DNA of 64,000 nucleotides from Tretioscincus oriximinensis (GCA_022410635.1 JAJVDF010000655.1:62001-126000), one strand, 5' to 3'; counted from the stretch's first letter, positions 1 to 10,725 are shown. Numbers and translations are program-made. The notes: a model not told the origin generated them from the sequence alone.

Positions 1-124
1 GATTAACTGTTCAAACTTTTTAATCCTACCCCAGTCAAAGTGTGAATGTCACCTAAATGTAATATTAATATCCAGTTAACTTTAAATAACAACCGCCACA
101 GCATATTGAATTTTACATATCCTT

Positions 125-421
125 GGCATCACCTACAGTTTCCTACTAAGTCTATTCCTGACATTAGTCCCCTAGCCTCTGAAGAAGTAGACATGTCTAT
201 GAAAACTCTTGCTGCCTATCTTTCTCCTTTAATCACCAAGTGTTTCTTGCNCCCTTACTGGACTTTCTGAAGTAAGACTATTTCTCTGAAATTGATTCCC
301 AAACAGCAGATTTTTACCATGAACATCTGAAGAAGTAGACTTGTCTAGGAAAGCTCATGCCACCTACCTTTCTCCTGTTAGTCTCCCAGTGCTACAAGCT
401 CCTTTGCTAGATGCTATAAAG
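125..421 (+). mobile_element. Penelope-like element 3' tail, two fragments
   Basis: Two copies of a recurring 3' tail follow each other at about 150-290 and 320-421. Each carries the signature ctgaagaagtagacatgtct, then a 'ttagtctc..gtgctacaag' block and 'tttgctgg/aga'. The same tail occurs at about 1421, 1985, 3497, 11283, 25440, 31268, 38122, 44645 and 48960. The Penelope-like assignment comes from other copies that retain reverse-transcriptase and GIY-YIG-like coding remnants. The downstream copy is interrupted by the hAT element at 422. Confidence 0.5.
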
Positions 422-630
422 TAGGCTGACCAGATGACCCTTTTGGGGGGGGGGGTTTGAAAATCCGTTTTTTGGGGTGCCTCCCGGTTTTTTCTGAGGA
501 AATAAAATTGAAAAACAAAAGAAATTGAAAAAAAATCTTTTTTTGAAAAAAATTTCCTCAGAAAAAACTGGGAGGCACCCCAAAACCAGGTTTTCAACAC
601 CCCCCCCAAAGGGGTCATCTGGTCATCCTA
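422..630. mobile_element. hAT-type MITE with 8-bp target duplication
   Basis: A 209-bp palindromic element starts taggctgaccagatgaccc and ends with its inverted counterpart gggtcatctggtcatccta. It is flanked by the identical 8-bp duplication ctataaag at 414-421 and 631-638, the length typical of hAT transposition. The interior is a G-run, a pyrimidine/purine-rich arm pair and an A/T-rich loop, with no coding capacity. Relatives lie at 7210-7329 and 56010-56204. Confidence 0.85.
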
Positions 631-638
631 CTATAAAG

Positions 639-1420
639 CAGTGTTGCTCAGTTTGTGGCCCTCTAGATGTTGCTGGGCTGGCATGGAATGCTGAGACCAG
701 AGTTACCAGAAAAAAGTTGGGACAAATGTTTACACCTATAATGGGTGTGAAAAAGTGATATACACACCCTCCCCCAGGTGCTGCAGTCATTAGAAGCTGC
801 ACCTGGTGAAAAGTCCTCTCTTCTGTAGCCGTTAAAGGTATACACTTTTATCTTGGATTTTATCTGATAACCCTCACTGGGGCTTGTAATTCCAGAACAT
901 CAAGTCCCAATTTGAGGAAGCCTGCTGTAACATATTCTTCTTCTTGGGGCAGATTTGAGACAAAAAACATGGACCACACTCTCGTGATTAACTGAAATGC
1001 AACACATTTTGGCTAACACTTGTGCGAATCTGTTTTGAGACATGATCTCATAATGTTTAATTGTCTTTCTTTAGTTTGTATGGATGCAGATTTTTCGACT
1101 TCAAACGGTGCAAAACTTTCAATTTATGGTAGACCGTTTTGTTGCTGATTTGATGTTGATTGGATTTGGTCAATATAGTTGGCTACAAATGAAATGAAAT
1201 GAGAAAATATGAAAAGAAAAAGATGTTAGGGATTTTGTATTCAAAACATCAAGGTAGCCAACACAGCTCATCTATAACAACATTACAAAAGGAACATGCG
1301 AATGGCAGGTCCCTGTTCCAAGAAATATGCAAGAACAAAGCCAAGTACCATAGTTTTTAATGGTGAAAACCTAATGCAAATGTTTCCATTCTTTTAATGA
1401 TAGTACAGCTCAACGAATAA
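639..1420. other. Unassigned noncoding stretch
   Basis: Positions 639-680 resemble the end of another hAT MITE (gtggccctctagatgttgctg). From about 690 to 1420 I see AT-rich sequence with no convincing gene, RNA or recognisable repeat. Confidence 0.4.
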
Positions 1421-2035
1421 ATCCAGCAAAGGAGCCAGTAGCACTTTGAGACTAACAGGAGAAATGTGGGTGGCATCAGCTTTCGTAGACACGTCAACTT
1501 CTTCAGATGCTGAGGAACTAATGTCAGAGTCAGGTATTTATAGAAAATTGTGTATGGGAGATGACAAAGCATATGCAAGTGTGATGGGGTATGAACTCCA
1601 GGTTTAGAAAAACAGGTAAATAGCAGAAACTAGTTCTCTCATGTGAAAAAGTCCCTGGGGCAACAAGAGGCAACGTCTGATAGTAAATCAATCAAATACT
1701 TAACAGGTGTCATAAAAATGTATAATGGGCCAGGAAACCATGATCTCTGTTAAGTCCTTTGTTGATGGCTTGGAATTTATGAATGTATTCAAGTTCTGCT
1801 GCTTCTCTTTCAAATCTTCCATTTTCTGCCAACAATGCCCCTCAACACTCTACACTGGGCAAACAGGACAATCCCTAAGCCAGAGAATAAATGGACACAA
1901 ATAAGATATTCGAAATGGCAACACAGAGAAACCAGTTGCTGAACACTTTAACCTTCCAGGATGTTCTATCTCAGACGCCTTGTTGGTCTCTAAGTGGTAC
2001 AAGCATCCCTTGCTGGACTTTATGAACCTAAGTGG
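1421..2035. mobile_element. Penelope-like element, two fragments head-to-head
   Basis: The minus-strand part (about 1421-1830) contains the tail and, upstream of it, a readable C-terminal coding remnant ending in a stop, with the motif INKGLNRD. The plus-strand part (about 1831-2035) reads YTGQTGQSLSQRINGHK, a stop, then DIRNGN..KPVAEHFNLPG. This matches the GIY-YIG-like endonuclease region of Penelope-like elements. It is followed abruptly by the 3' tail, so an internal deletion has joined endonuclease and tail. The facing orientation resembles the inverted-terminal arrangements seen in this class. All frames are broken. Confidence 0.6.
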
Positions 2036-3496
2036 TACATAACACTGACTATCCCTGACAGACGCTATAGCCACAACCCCAACTGCATTACGAGGGTAGG
2101 GATATCATCTTTCTAGGTTATGTGGATGCTCCTTAGCTGGCTCCGCTCTGAAGGCACCAGCAACTCAACTGTGACTCAGGCCTGATCACTCATATATTAT
2201 GCCTGGTACACAAGAGCTGGGATGTTCAGAGTAGTCTTCAATGGTATTGTGCTTATGCTTACGTAGGAGTTTCCAAAATGACCAGAAGCAGAGCTTCAAA
2301 ATTGAGACTGTGCCATTTTCCTTGTTCTGGATTGAGTAAACGGGCACCAAAGGCTACATTGGACCAACACAGATATTTATAGATGTCTTCAAACAGAGTT
2401 GGAGCTAATCTGGGATAGGGATCCCTTAGGATGCTTCTGGACTGGGACAGCGCTAATTCCATGCAGAAAAAAATGTACTAGGATGCTGCTTGGTTCAAGT
2501 TCGGATAACAAAGAAGTCCAGAAAAAAGTCCAGAAAGTCCTTCGGAATCCAGTGACCACTTTCTCTCCATCCCAGGCAGATGACAAAGCTTTGTCAAATG
2601 GAAATCTGTTTATATTTCATTTGACAAGTAATGAAGTTAAATGAAGTCCCAGGAACAGAAAGTAGTTCCATGACAAACTCTTGTCCTCAGCTAATCCCAA
2701 TTGTTGAGCCTGTCACATGAATGTGCTTTAGAAGGACGTTTTATATTACTATGACTAAACTTTGATACTGAGGGAATTACTCATTTTTATCTGTTTATTG
2801 GCTAGATCTCATACAAAATCTCTTGACCTTTTCATAGAGCCAGTTTTTCAGCCATAAAAGGATATCTTTCAATGCTTATTTACTGAAACACTTGGGTAGA
2901 CTCAGAGTGTGTGGTTTCCAAAATCTTACTCTGTTTCCAGGAACAACAGATGCCTAGCTTTGACCATGCTGTGAGACACCCACATGCATGTTTGAACCTA
3001 CCATTTATATATCAAGTAGATTGGATTCCTTGTAGCGTATTAAGTCAATGTTGAACCCAAAGAAGTAGCTGTATGAAGCCCTGGCCACATGACACGTTAA
3101 AAACCGCAATGACGTTAAGTTCCTAAATAACCCAATTGCGTGTCCAGGCATCCTTTCACAAACACTTAGAAAAGCTTTAAACCCATGTGGAAAAGACAAT
3201 ACAGTAACCAGAAAGTAATTACTGAGCATGTTCAGTATGCGATTCTGCATTGTCTTGTGCTGGCATCTTCTTGGAGAATCCAGGTAATCCCTTTCAGGAT
3301 TGTAAAACACAAGTAAATTTTCTTGCCTCCGTGGCTGCAGGTATGGCCATTTGGAAACACATCAGCAAAGGCTTTTTCCTGTGTGCATTGTGAACACTTC
3401 CATTGGCACCTGGGTTGCAGCAAACATACTGTTGCTAAAATCCCAGACTAATGCTAACATGCAGCCTTAGTCTGGGTTTAAAATATCTAGCCAGGG
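2036..3496. other. Unassigned noncoding stretch
   Basis: There are short open frames only, and no splice-flanked conserved block, RNA gene or repeat family that I recognise. Confidence 0.4.
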
Positions 3497-3560
3497 AATC
3501 TTGTAGTANCTTAGAGACTGACAACATAAAGGTAAGCACTATGAGCTTTTGTAGATAAAT
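3497..3560 (-). mobile_element. Penelope-like tail fragment
   Basis: This is a short, diverged copy of the 3' tail family in reverse orientation (cttgtag..cttagagactgac, then atgagcttttgtagata). An isolated N lies at 3509. Confidence 0.4.
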
Positions 3561-3664
3561 TGACATTAGTTCTGCGCTGGAAACAGAGAAAAGCGAAACA
3601 AAAGTCACACAGGCACTGTAGGGTTTCCAAACACAATATTATAATGTCTCACTGTTTTTTATTG

Positions 3665-3972
3665 GCTTTAGAACATAGCACAAGAGGAGCCATGCTGAAT
3701 TGGACCACGGTCCATACAGTTCAGCATTCTGTCTCACACAGTTGCCTACCAATTTTACCTGGGAATTCTCAAGCAAAAGTGAAAATCTTCATCTGCTCTC
3801 CTTACAAAACCCCTCCAACATCCGAAGTGGTACCCAAGTATCCTTTCTAGTAGTCTTTGATACCTTCCATGAATTTGTCTAATCCTATTCTAGGCTGATA
3901 GCTATCACCGCTTTATTTGGAAGTAAATCCTATAATCCATCACTATTCTTGGTGACAAAAATACTTCCTCTT
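3665..3972 (-). mobile_element. Old CR1-like LINE 3' fragment
   Basis: The copy is strongly diverged but colinear with the CR1 3' fragments at 6004, 9760, 19192, 37276 and 47400: gagccat..ctgaa, cattctgtctcacacag, the aacatcc block, and 'aatttgtctaatcctattct'. It is interrupted at its right end by the retrocopy at 3988, which inserted later. Confidence 0.6.
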
Positions 3973-3987
3973 GGCCCTTGCCTTTCC

Positions 3988-4784
3988 TTTTTTTTAAAAA
4001 AAAAGTATAAAAAAAGCTTTATTGAATCTTAAAAGTGTAACAAGCTGAAGACATAGCTAAAAGATGACTCTAAAGACACGTTACAACATTTCAACACTGG
4101 AATAAAAATGCAACGTAGACCAGGTCAGGAAACAGTGTCCAAATGATGAGGTGCAGCCGCTTAGTAACACCACGAGCCATGTAGCCGAGCGCAGGAATAA
4201 CTATTATAACAGAAAGAAATAGTACCAGCAACTGCAACACACAGTAAATTGAGCAAATTGGTAAGGACCCCCAAAGAATGTCCCAAAGAAATGGACCACC
4301 AATTAATAACAGAACAAGTATAGGATCCAGTAACAATGGCAAAGGTGAGTGAAAGGTCCAGGGAACAGCTGGGGCACACACCCAAGTGGGACTTAAAATG
4401 CTAGTATATAGGGAGACCACTGGGAAAGTTTCCAGTTGTGGAAGAAAGCATAAGAGGGATTGGGCTGAAGTGAGACATCAGTTTTTGTGGCCTCAATGAG
4501 AAGGACCATTTATTACAGAAAAATAAGAGACTATCTGGTCTGCATTCTGGACTGTTGCATAAGGAGAGCTTTGTTAAGCACCAAAGACCAAATCCTGGCC
4601 ACCCAGGCTTCCTTAGTTAAAAAGTAGATTGACTTCCAATGCTGGGCCACCACAAAATTTCACAGCAGTGAGAAGGATTTTAATTAAATCTCGATGGCCC
4701 AGGTTTCCATGTTCCCCCTCAGAAATAAAGAGGAAGACTAGAACTAGTGATAGGTGGAATTGAGTCTTGAGAATGTTGCTCAGA
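3988..4784 (-). pseudogene. Processed retrocopy of an unidentified mRNA
   Basis: Read on the minus strand, the segment ends with AATAAA (about 4017-4022), a short spacer and an A8 tail (3988-3995). It is bounded by matching 15-bp direct repeats, ggcccttgcctttcc at 3973-3987 and ggcccttgcttttcc at 4785-4799 (one mismatch). A polyadenylated 3' end with a target duplication of this length indicates LINE-mediated reverse transcription of an mRNA. The longest open frame, 4091-4420 (about 109 codons), is very hydrophobic, but I could not match it to a known protein, and upstream frames contain stops. It could instead be a noncoding RNA copy or a SINE-like element. The insertion lies inside an old CR1 copy, so it is younger than that copy. 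Confidence 0.6.
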
Positions 4785-4864
4785 GGCCCTTGCTTTTCCT
4801 AAGCACCATCAGCTTCAAATAATGGTTCTAATCAGAAAAGAACGCTAAATCAAGCCCTTGACTA

Positions 4865-5062
4865 CTAGCAGAGCTAGATTTTTTGGGGACCCCAGTTCAG
4901 ATAAATGAAGGGACCCCCTCTTGCTGGATTCCCTTACCTTGTTTGAAACTCTTTACCGCTGCACAGCTGGGTGACTGATGTAATTACTGTGCCGCGCACT
5001 AACAAGTAGTTCCGATTTGCACTGATTATTGCTTCTTGGTTTATGGCACAATAATTAGCATG
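4865..5062. mobile_element. Nonautonomous DNA element, partial
   Basis: The sequence is shared with 40400-40672 and with the two halves around the SINE at 32902. Common blocks include 'ttcccttaccttgttt', 'agtgcc/accgctgcacagctg', 'caagcagttccgat' and 'ggcacagtaattagc'. In the 33.2-kb copy these blocks form inverted arms. Its right end is cut by the L2 fragment that starts at about 5063. Confidence 0.45.
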
Positions 5063-5318
5063 CCTGAGACCCTTCTCAATGGTTGCCCCCCAATCCATGG
5101 AATAGTCTCCCCCTCGAGGTGTATCAGTCATCATCACTGTATTCTTTTAGAAGATTCTTGAAGACGCACGTATTTAGCTGAAGAAATGTTATTTCTCTTC
5201 CCACTTTTATATACTGTTTAATACTGTTTTTAATGTTAATTTTGTATTGTTTTTTTATTGTTGGCTGCTGAGACCTCTGGGTGTAGGGCGGGGTATATAT
5301 AAAAATAAATAAAATAAA
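5063..5318 (+). mobile_element. L2-type LINE 3' end
   Basis: The segment is colinear with the 3' end of the larger L2 copy at 43035-43316: 'ttctcaatggttgcccc', 'cagtctccccctcgaggtg', 'ttgaagacgcac', then 'gggtgtagggcggggtat' and an (AAAT)-type tail. It is truncated at the 5' end, as is usual for LINE insertions. Confidence 0.8.
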
Positions 5319-5724
5319 TAAAAAAGCCCTGCCCAGGGTTCCCACCGTTGTTGAGAGGGATGGTACATTTCTCACACAATTGCAAATCTAAGTATGGTGC
5401 ACATCAAAAAGTAGGAAAATGTCATAGCTGGAAACAAAACAAGAACTATGTCTGGGCAGATGTAATATTGACCTCTGAATTGAGGGAGAGAAGTTTTGCA
5501 ACAGTGAAAAGATGCAATGAAATGAATGCCATTTACATTTATATTCCTCCCAATGTCCAAAAGTCTCATGTTGGATCAACCATAGTCTGGGGGCAATTAG
5601 CAAGACGGCTCTGTCTGGGGTTCCCACTCCATTTGCTGTTGAGAGGAATGGTACTTTCCCAACACAACTGCAAAATCCATATTTCTATCAGTCCAATATC
5701 CAAAGGTCTCAGGGTAGATCAACC
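5319..5724. repeat. Diverged imperfect duplication, unassigned
   Basis: Two similar blocks, about 5338-5390 and 5620-5680, share 'gttcccac', 'ttgttgagagg.atggtac' and 'acaca.ctgcaaa.tc'. Between them are reversed L2-tail-like words. No gene is seen. Confidence 0.4.
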
Positions 5725-6003
5725 TGCTCATACCTTAAGATCTGTAGAGTAGACACTTCTGCTTGCACCAACACTTTCAATAGCAAAGAGGCTAGGAATC
5801 TCAGACAAGGCCTGTTTAGTGGCAGCCTATCAACTAGTCTTCTCCTTGAGGTCCATCAATNACCATCTCTGTACACGTTTAGAAAACTCTTGAAGATGCA
5901 TCTCTTAAACCTGCCCTTTGGTTTAAAAACATTACTCCCTTCGCTGCTTTCATGTATTATGGTTTTAATTAAGTTTGGCTATAGAAATACAAATAAATAA
6001 ATA
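5725..6003 (+). mobile_element. L2-type LINE 3' end, older copy
   Basis: The copy is diverged but colinear with the L2 C-terminus and 3' tail: 'ctcataccttaagatctg', 'tctccttgaggtc', 'ttgaagatgcatctctt', ending in aaataaataaat. It has an isolated N at 5861. The CR1 fragment begins directly after its tail. Confidence 0.7.
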
Positions 6004-6366
6004 TCATAAGAACATAAGAACATAAGAAGAGCCATACTGGATCAGGCCAGAGCCCATCTAGTCCAGCATTCTGTCTCACACAGAGGCCCACCTGGGCAAG
6101 TCCAAACAGAGGAAAGCAAAATATGCTCCTGTTCATGACTCCCTGCAAGTGGCATTTCAGAAGTCCTGCCTGTTGCTCCATCTCGGAGGCAACATCCAGA
6201 CATCCATCCTAGTACCCATTTATAAACTTGGTGTCCATAAATCTGTCTAGTCCTGTCTTGAAACTATCCAAGTTGTTAGCTCCCACTACCTCTTCAGGAA
6301 GTAAATTCCACAGGCTGATGACCCTCTGAGTGAAAACATACTTTCTTTTGTCTGTTCTCACTTTTC
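6004..6366 (-). mobile_element. CR1 LINE 3' fragment
   Basis: Reverse-oriented 3' end of a CR1-like LINE. It begins with the repeated ataagaacataagaac terminus, continues through 'cattctgtctcacacagagg' and reaches coding remnants of the C-terminus near 6240-6366. The most complete colinear copy is 58767-59335. Confidence 0.85.
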
Positions 6367-7209
6367 TACCCATCAATTTTAAGTAGGGTACTTTTTAAAA
6401 CAGGGTACTCAAAAATAATAACTGCACCTACAATGAGAGGGGATAATTGACTCAGCTGAAGTCTACCTACTGTTCCCTCCACCTCTCCCCAACAAGTGAT
6501 GTTTTGGGGTCCTGTGTAGTTGTAAGTCATAATTTATATGCTGGTTCTACTTTGGGTTAAAGCTGAGAAATGTTTTCAACTTTCTATAAAAATGCGTTAG
6601 ATTTTATTTCTATTCCTTTTTTGCTATAGTAGCTAAAAAGTAAAAGCTGTTCCTTAACAATAACTAAACAATAAATAAAATCCTTGTATTTGAAGGAAAG
6701 AAGCTAGTTGAGACAGAAGACACAAGGGAAATGTCAAACCGGGAAAATTTTCCTTTCAGTTTGATGGTTGATGGTGTTTAAAGAACAATGTGTAAAAATA
6801 GCATCCAAAGTGAAAACTGAGCTGTAGAGCCAGGCAGTGATTCTTCGGTATAAACAAACTACTGCTGTGTTTATTCTGACAATAAAGAAGCATCTTTTTA
6901 ACCTACATTGACCAAATATAGTGTCTTTCCAATGCTTGTTGTGACTGGTTCTGGCCCAATGGATCTGGCCCAGTGAGGTTCTCTGATCTAGAATGTGGCA
7001 AGAGCTGCAACCAGACACCAGTTGAACACTTCAGATTACAGTTTCTTCTGGTTTTTAAGCCTAAAGAGGAAACATTCTCAGCTGAGAAGCTGAGAATGTT
7101 AAAACTACACTTAAGGTTCCTATGACATTGGCTGTTTCTTGAAAGCAGAAAATAGTTTATTTGAGTAAAAACAAAGCAACAACAAAAAAAAACCCAGAGG
7201 TGACCAGGA
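6367..7209. other. Unassigned noncoding stretch
   Basis: A/T-rich sequence with short ORFs. Near 7074-7100 there is a small perfect inverted repeat (cattctcagct / agctgagaatg). Nothing else is recognised. Confidence 0.4.
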
Positions 7210-7329
7210 GGCTGACCAGATGACCCCTCTTGCGGGTGTGTGTGTTGAAAACACGGTTTTGCAATGCCTCCCGTTTTTTCCTGAGGAATTTTTTTTTTAA
7301 TTCCTCAGCAAAAACCATGAGGCGCTCCA
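7210..7329. mobile_element. hAT-type MITE, one arm
   Basis: Starts aggctgaccagatgacccc and continues through 'tgcctcccg.ttttttcctgaggaa' into the returning arm 'ttcctcagcaaaaacc', then stops. It matches the left and central part of the elements at 422 and 56010, and the right terminus is lost. Confidence 0.7.
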
Positions 7330-7439
7330 AATCCCATGAGGCTCTGGGAGCCTACAGCTCCCAAGAAGCTTTGTTTCTCTTCTGTCATTGGCTGCTACCT
7401 TGTCCATCGTTACCAGGTGGGTGAATATAAAGAGAACAA

Positions 7440-7780
7440 AAACATCAGTTCAAAATTATCTGAGGTTTATTGCTGAGAGGTGGTTTCAATTAAAATGCTG
7501 TATTTTTCTGTCTAAATTCAGCAGGGAAAACAGCTTTTGCATATCCTGTTGTGCTGAAGGAATAGCTGGAGTTCTTGGAAGATATTGCAGTTCTGTCTAC
7601 GTGACTATCATGATGGAAAGATAGCATTTCATGCTATAATATGAGCATAAAAGTACTAGGAAGAAAAAGCGTAATAATGGACCTTCTTGACACTATCACT
7701 GCTGGATCCCTATAATTATGTGAGGCAAATCTTTACAAGCGCACCAAAATAGTGTGAAGAAAACATCTGAGAGTAACCTT
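7440..7780 (-). mobile_element. Penelope-like element internal fragment
   Basis: Similar in order and orientation to 44810-45060: 'aaattc.gcagggaaaa', 'gcataaaagtactagga', 'tggacc', 'cactgctg.atccc.ataatta.gtgagg'. The 44.8-kb copy retains an RT-like motif on the minus strand. This copy is more decayed. Confidence 0.5.
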
Positions 7781-8368
7781 AGAGTTGACAGCTGATATAT
7801 CTCCACAGAAAAAAAAATACTTTTATTCAAAATCAGGGATTATCACAGAGAAGGCCTCTTATGTTTTAGCCCTTCACACCTCTGTGTATAAAGTAGGTTG
7901 TCATTTTGTGATCTTATCATCAAACAAAGACTCTATAAAACATGTCCAAACTCAATTAAGTGAATTTCCACACATTCCAATTATAAAAGCAAATGTTAGA
8001 TTTCCTGAAGCTTAATTATACTTTTAATTTAATTAATCACTTACAGAATAGCTTTCACCCAAGCAAGATTTAATATACTACCTTCAGCCCTTCTTCAAGG
8101 TAGAAATCTATACTACTCTAAATGCTATTTACACTCTGACATGTATTTTTAAATTTTTAATCTTCTGTTACCCGCTAAGGTGAAGGGCGGCATATAGATT
8201 TTTAAATAAATAATTAAAATTCTTTAAAAAAATCTGCCCTTGTGACTTAAGTCAAATTGGCACTTTTTCACATATTTTCAACTATATATCCACCTTGGTT
8301 TTATTTTACCTATGATTGACTATCTTTATTTTTATACCAAAATCGAATTATTACAATAAAAGTCACCA
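7781..8368. other. Mostly unassigned; L2-like tail near 8145-8215
   Basis: Positions 8145-8215 look like a decayed L2 terminus ('ttacccgctaaggtgaagggcggcat' region then aaataaataatt). The rest is A/T-rich with no supported feature. Confidence 0.35.
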
Positions 8369-8862
8369 GAGCCAGTTTGGTGTAGTGGTTAGAGTGTTGG
8401 ACTGTTATCTGGTAGTCTCCTGGTTCAATTCCCCACTCCTCCATGAAAGCCAGATGGGTGCCCCTGGGCCAGTCAAAGGCCTTTAGAACACTCTCAGCCC
8501 AACCTACTGCACAGGGTGTATTTATTTATTTATTTGTACTTGCATCTCGCCCTATACCTGAAGGTCTCAGGGCGGCCAACTGTTGCTTTCTCCACAACAG
8601 ACACCCTGTGGGGTAGGTGGGGTTGAGAGAGTTCAAAGAACTGTGACTGGCCCAAGATTCCCAGCTGGCTTTCGTGGAGGAGTGGGGAATCGAACCGGCA
8701 GGCTCCCAGACGCAAGCCCAACACTCAACCACTACACCAAACTGGCTCTTGTATGTTGTAGAGAAAGTAACAAAAGCTATATGTGCTGCCCTTAGGTTGA
8801 CCGTCCTGAGATCTTCGGGTATGGGGTGGGATATAAGTACAAACAAACAAACAAACAAATAA
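8369..8862 (+). mobile_element. tRNA-derived SINE (family A), split by a second SINE
   Basis: The head (8369-8520) starts gagccagtttggtgtagtgg, has a B-box-like 'ggttcaattccc' and runs to 'cctactgcacagggtgt'. The body resumes at about 8749 ('atgttgtagagaaag') and ends 'cctgagatcttcgggtatgg' followed by (AAAC)/(AAAT) repeats. Its last 35-40 bp closely resemble the 3' end of the L2 LINE at 43246-43290, which suggests it was mobilised by L2 machinery. It is interrupted by an inverted SINE at 8521. Confidence 0.8.
8521..8748 (-). mobile_element. tRNA-derived SINE (family A), inverted and nested
   Basis: Reverse-oriented copy: it starts with the (AAAT)n tail as tttatttatttatttg, carries 'tgaaggtctcagggcggcc', and ends 'caccaaactggctc', the complement of the SINE head. 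It sits inside the outer SINE. A short duplication (gtgta at 8516-8520, ttgta at 8749-8753) may be its target site. Confidence 0.8.
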
Positions 8863-9065
8863 ATTTCTCTCTGCAGTAATAAAAATCAGAACACCACTGT
8901 TAAAGTCCGTTGAATGATAATTGTTTTTACAATCAGAGATATATTTTATCTCATGATAGAACAATAAAAGTTTTATACTGCAAGGTATCATTGTACCGTT
9001 ATTAATTTACTAGTGGAATTAGCCCGTTGCATTATTAAGGAAATGGAATGGGTTCCAGCCCCTCC

Positions 9066-9210
9066 TCCCCCTTGCTCTCACATGCTGCTTCTTTCTTTTG
9101 TTCATTCATTCTTTCTTTCTTTCCATTTTCCTTTTTTTCCTTCTTTTTTTCTTCTTATTTATCTTCCTTCCCTTCCAGCTTTTATCTATTCCTTGCTTTG
9201 TTCTTTGTAC
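9066..9210 (+). repeat. Pyrimidine-rich low-complexity tract
   Basis: Nearly continuous C/T sequence with CTTT, TTCC and TTTC motifs. Short open frames here are compositional only. Confidence 0.8.
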
Positions 9211-9344
9211 TGAACCCTGAACTTCTCACATCTTTCCACCCAGACAACTGTCCATTTATTACTTCCTTCTATTTTCTGTCCTTTGGCGAATTTTGAACCC
9301 AGGACTCTTCTCTGGAGTATGCCAAAGTTTTGAGCCCTGTCACT

Positions 9345-9697
9345 ATAGATAGCTGATAGCTGTCTACAAATATCTGAAGGGCTGTCACAGAGCAGAGGGA
9401 TCAGCATTGTTCTCATTGACACATGGAAGGAGTAGAAACAATGGGATGAAATTGCAAGGGAATAGATTTAGATTAAATATCAGAAAAAAATGGTACAAAT
9501 ATAAATATGAAAATGAAATGAGGGTGATAAACCAGTGGAACAGTTTCCACAGGAGGTGGTGAGTTTGCCTTCGCTGGAAGTCTTCAAATGGAGACTGGAC
9601 AGTCATCTGTCTGGAATGGTTTAATGAATCCTGCATTGAGTAGCGGGTTGAACTCGATGGCCCTGGAGGTCCCTTCCAACTCTATGATTCTATTATT
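9345..9697 (+). mobile_element. CR1 LINE 3' fragment
   Basis: A decayed CR1 C-terminal region ('tacaaatatctgaagggctg', 'attgcaagggaatagattt') leads into the typical 3' terminus 'tcccttccaactctatgatt' with the octamer-like ctatgattctat ending. Colinear with the reverse copy at 51387-51990. Confidence 0.85.
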
Positions 9698-9759
9698 ATT
9701 TTTAGCTGGTTCTGATTCTTGTTTGTAAATATAATTAAATGAAGAGATGCTCAACTAAT

Positions 9760-10035
9760 CATAAGAACATAAGAAGATCCTTACTGAATCGGAACATAGC
9801 CCATCAAGTCCAGCATTCTGTCTCACACAGAGGCCCACCAGATGCACCTGGGCAGTCTGAACAGAGGAAAGCAAAATATGTCCCTGTTCATGACTCCCTG
9901 CAAATGGTATTTCAGGAGTCCTGTCGGTTGCTCTAACCCGGAGGCAACATCCAAACATCCATCCTAGTATCCATTTATATCCTTGGTGTCCATAAACCTG
10001 TCTAGTCTTGTCTTGAAACTATCCAAGCTGTTAGC
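9760..10035 (-). mobile_element. CR1 LINE 3' fragment
   Basis: Begins ataagaacataagaagat and runs through 'cattctgtctcacacagagg', 'aggaaagcaaaatatg' and 'aacatccaaacatcc' to 'gtcttgaaactatccaagct'. It belongs to the same subfamily as the copies at 6004, 19192, 37276 and 47400. Confidence 0.85.
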
Positions 10036-10611
10036 TACGAATGAAAATGGAACAATTAGCAGTTTAAAAGCATTCTCATTTCTGCTAAGTGCACTGAGGT
10101 CAAATCCAAACACAATTTTCACTGTATTTACTGAGTTTTAAAATGAAACTCATGCTGTTTATATATAAATTAGGCAAATATGTATAATGATTAATACAGC
10201 AAAATGACACGGCATTTGCAGTTTATAAAATAACTCCAGCATAATTACTGCTGCATGAATAATGAATTTTGAGTCTAAGGTAGCACAGTAAACAACTGCA
10301 TACAAATATTTAGTATTTACCACTTATTTGTATATCACAATAACATCAAAGAAATGTTGTTTCACAGAGTTTATCAGCTTTGGAAGTTATTTAACTAAGA
10401 CTAAAATATTATATTTCAGAGGTTTATCTGTATGTTCATTTTCTTTCCAGCACAACAGAGCCCAAGGAAGCGGGAATGAAATCCCAGTTTTTGGACTCAA
10501 GGAGATTGCTCTGTTTTTTAGTTTCTGTGGTTGGACAGTTATTCCATACAGAGCACACCAGAAAGAATCTGTTAGTATCTGTTGTTTGCCACTATTTTTA
10601 TTGCAGTTTTG

Positions 10612-10612
<1 letters not shown>
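10036..10612. other. Unassigned A/T-rich stretch
   Basis: No recognised gene or repeat. Confidence 0.35.

Positions 10613-10681
<69 letters not shown>
10613..10681. repeat. (TA)n microsatellite
   Basis: About 34 TA dinucleotides with one interruption (ttta near 10639). It is followed by two copies of a 17-19 bp unit ending gatatatatctgcag, the second abutting a SINE. Confidence 0.95.
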
Positions 10682-10683
<2 letters not shown>

Positions 10684-10725
10684 TATAGATTTGATATATA
10701 TCTGCAGTTTTGATATATATCTGCA

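Noticed and set aside
5348..5752. 134-codon plus-strand ORF
   Set aside because: It spans a decayed duplication and L2 fragments, with no domain.
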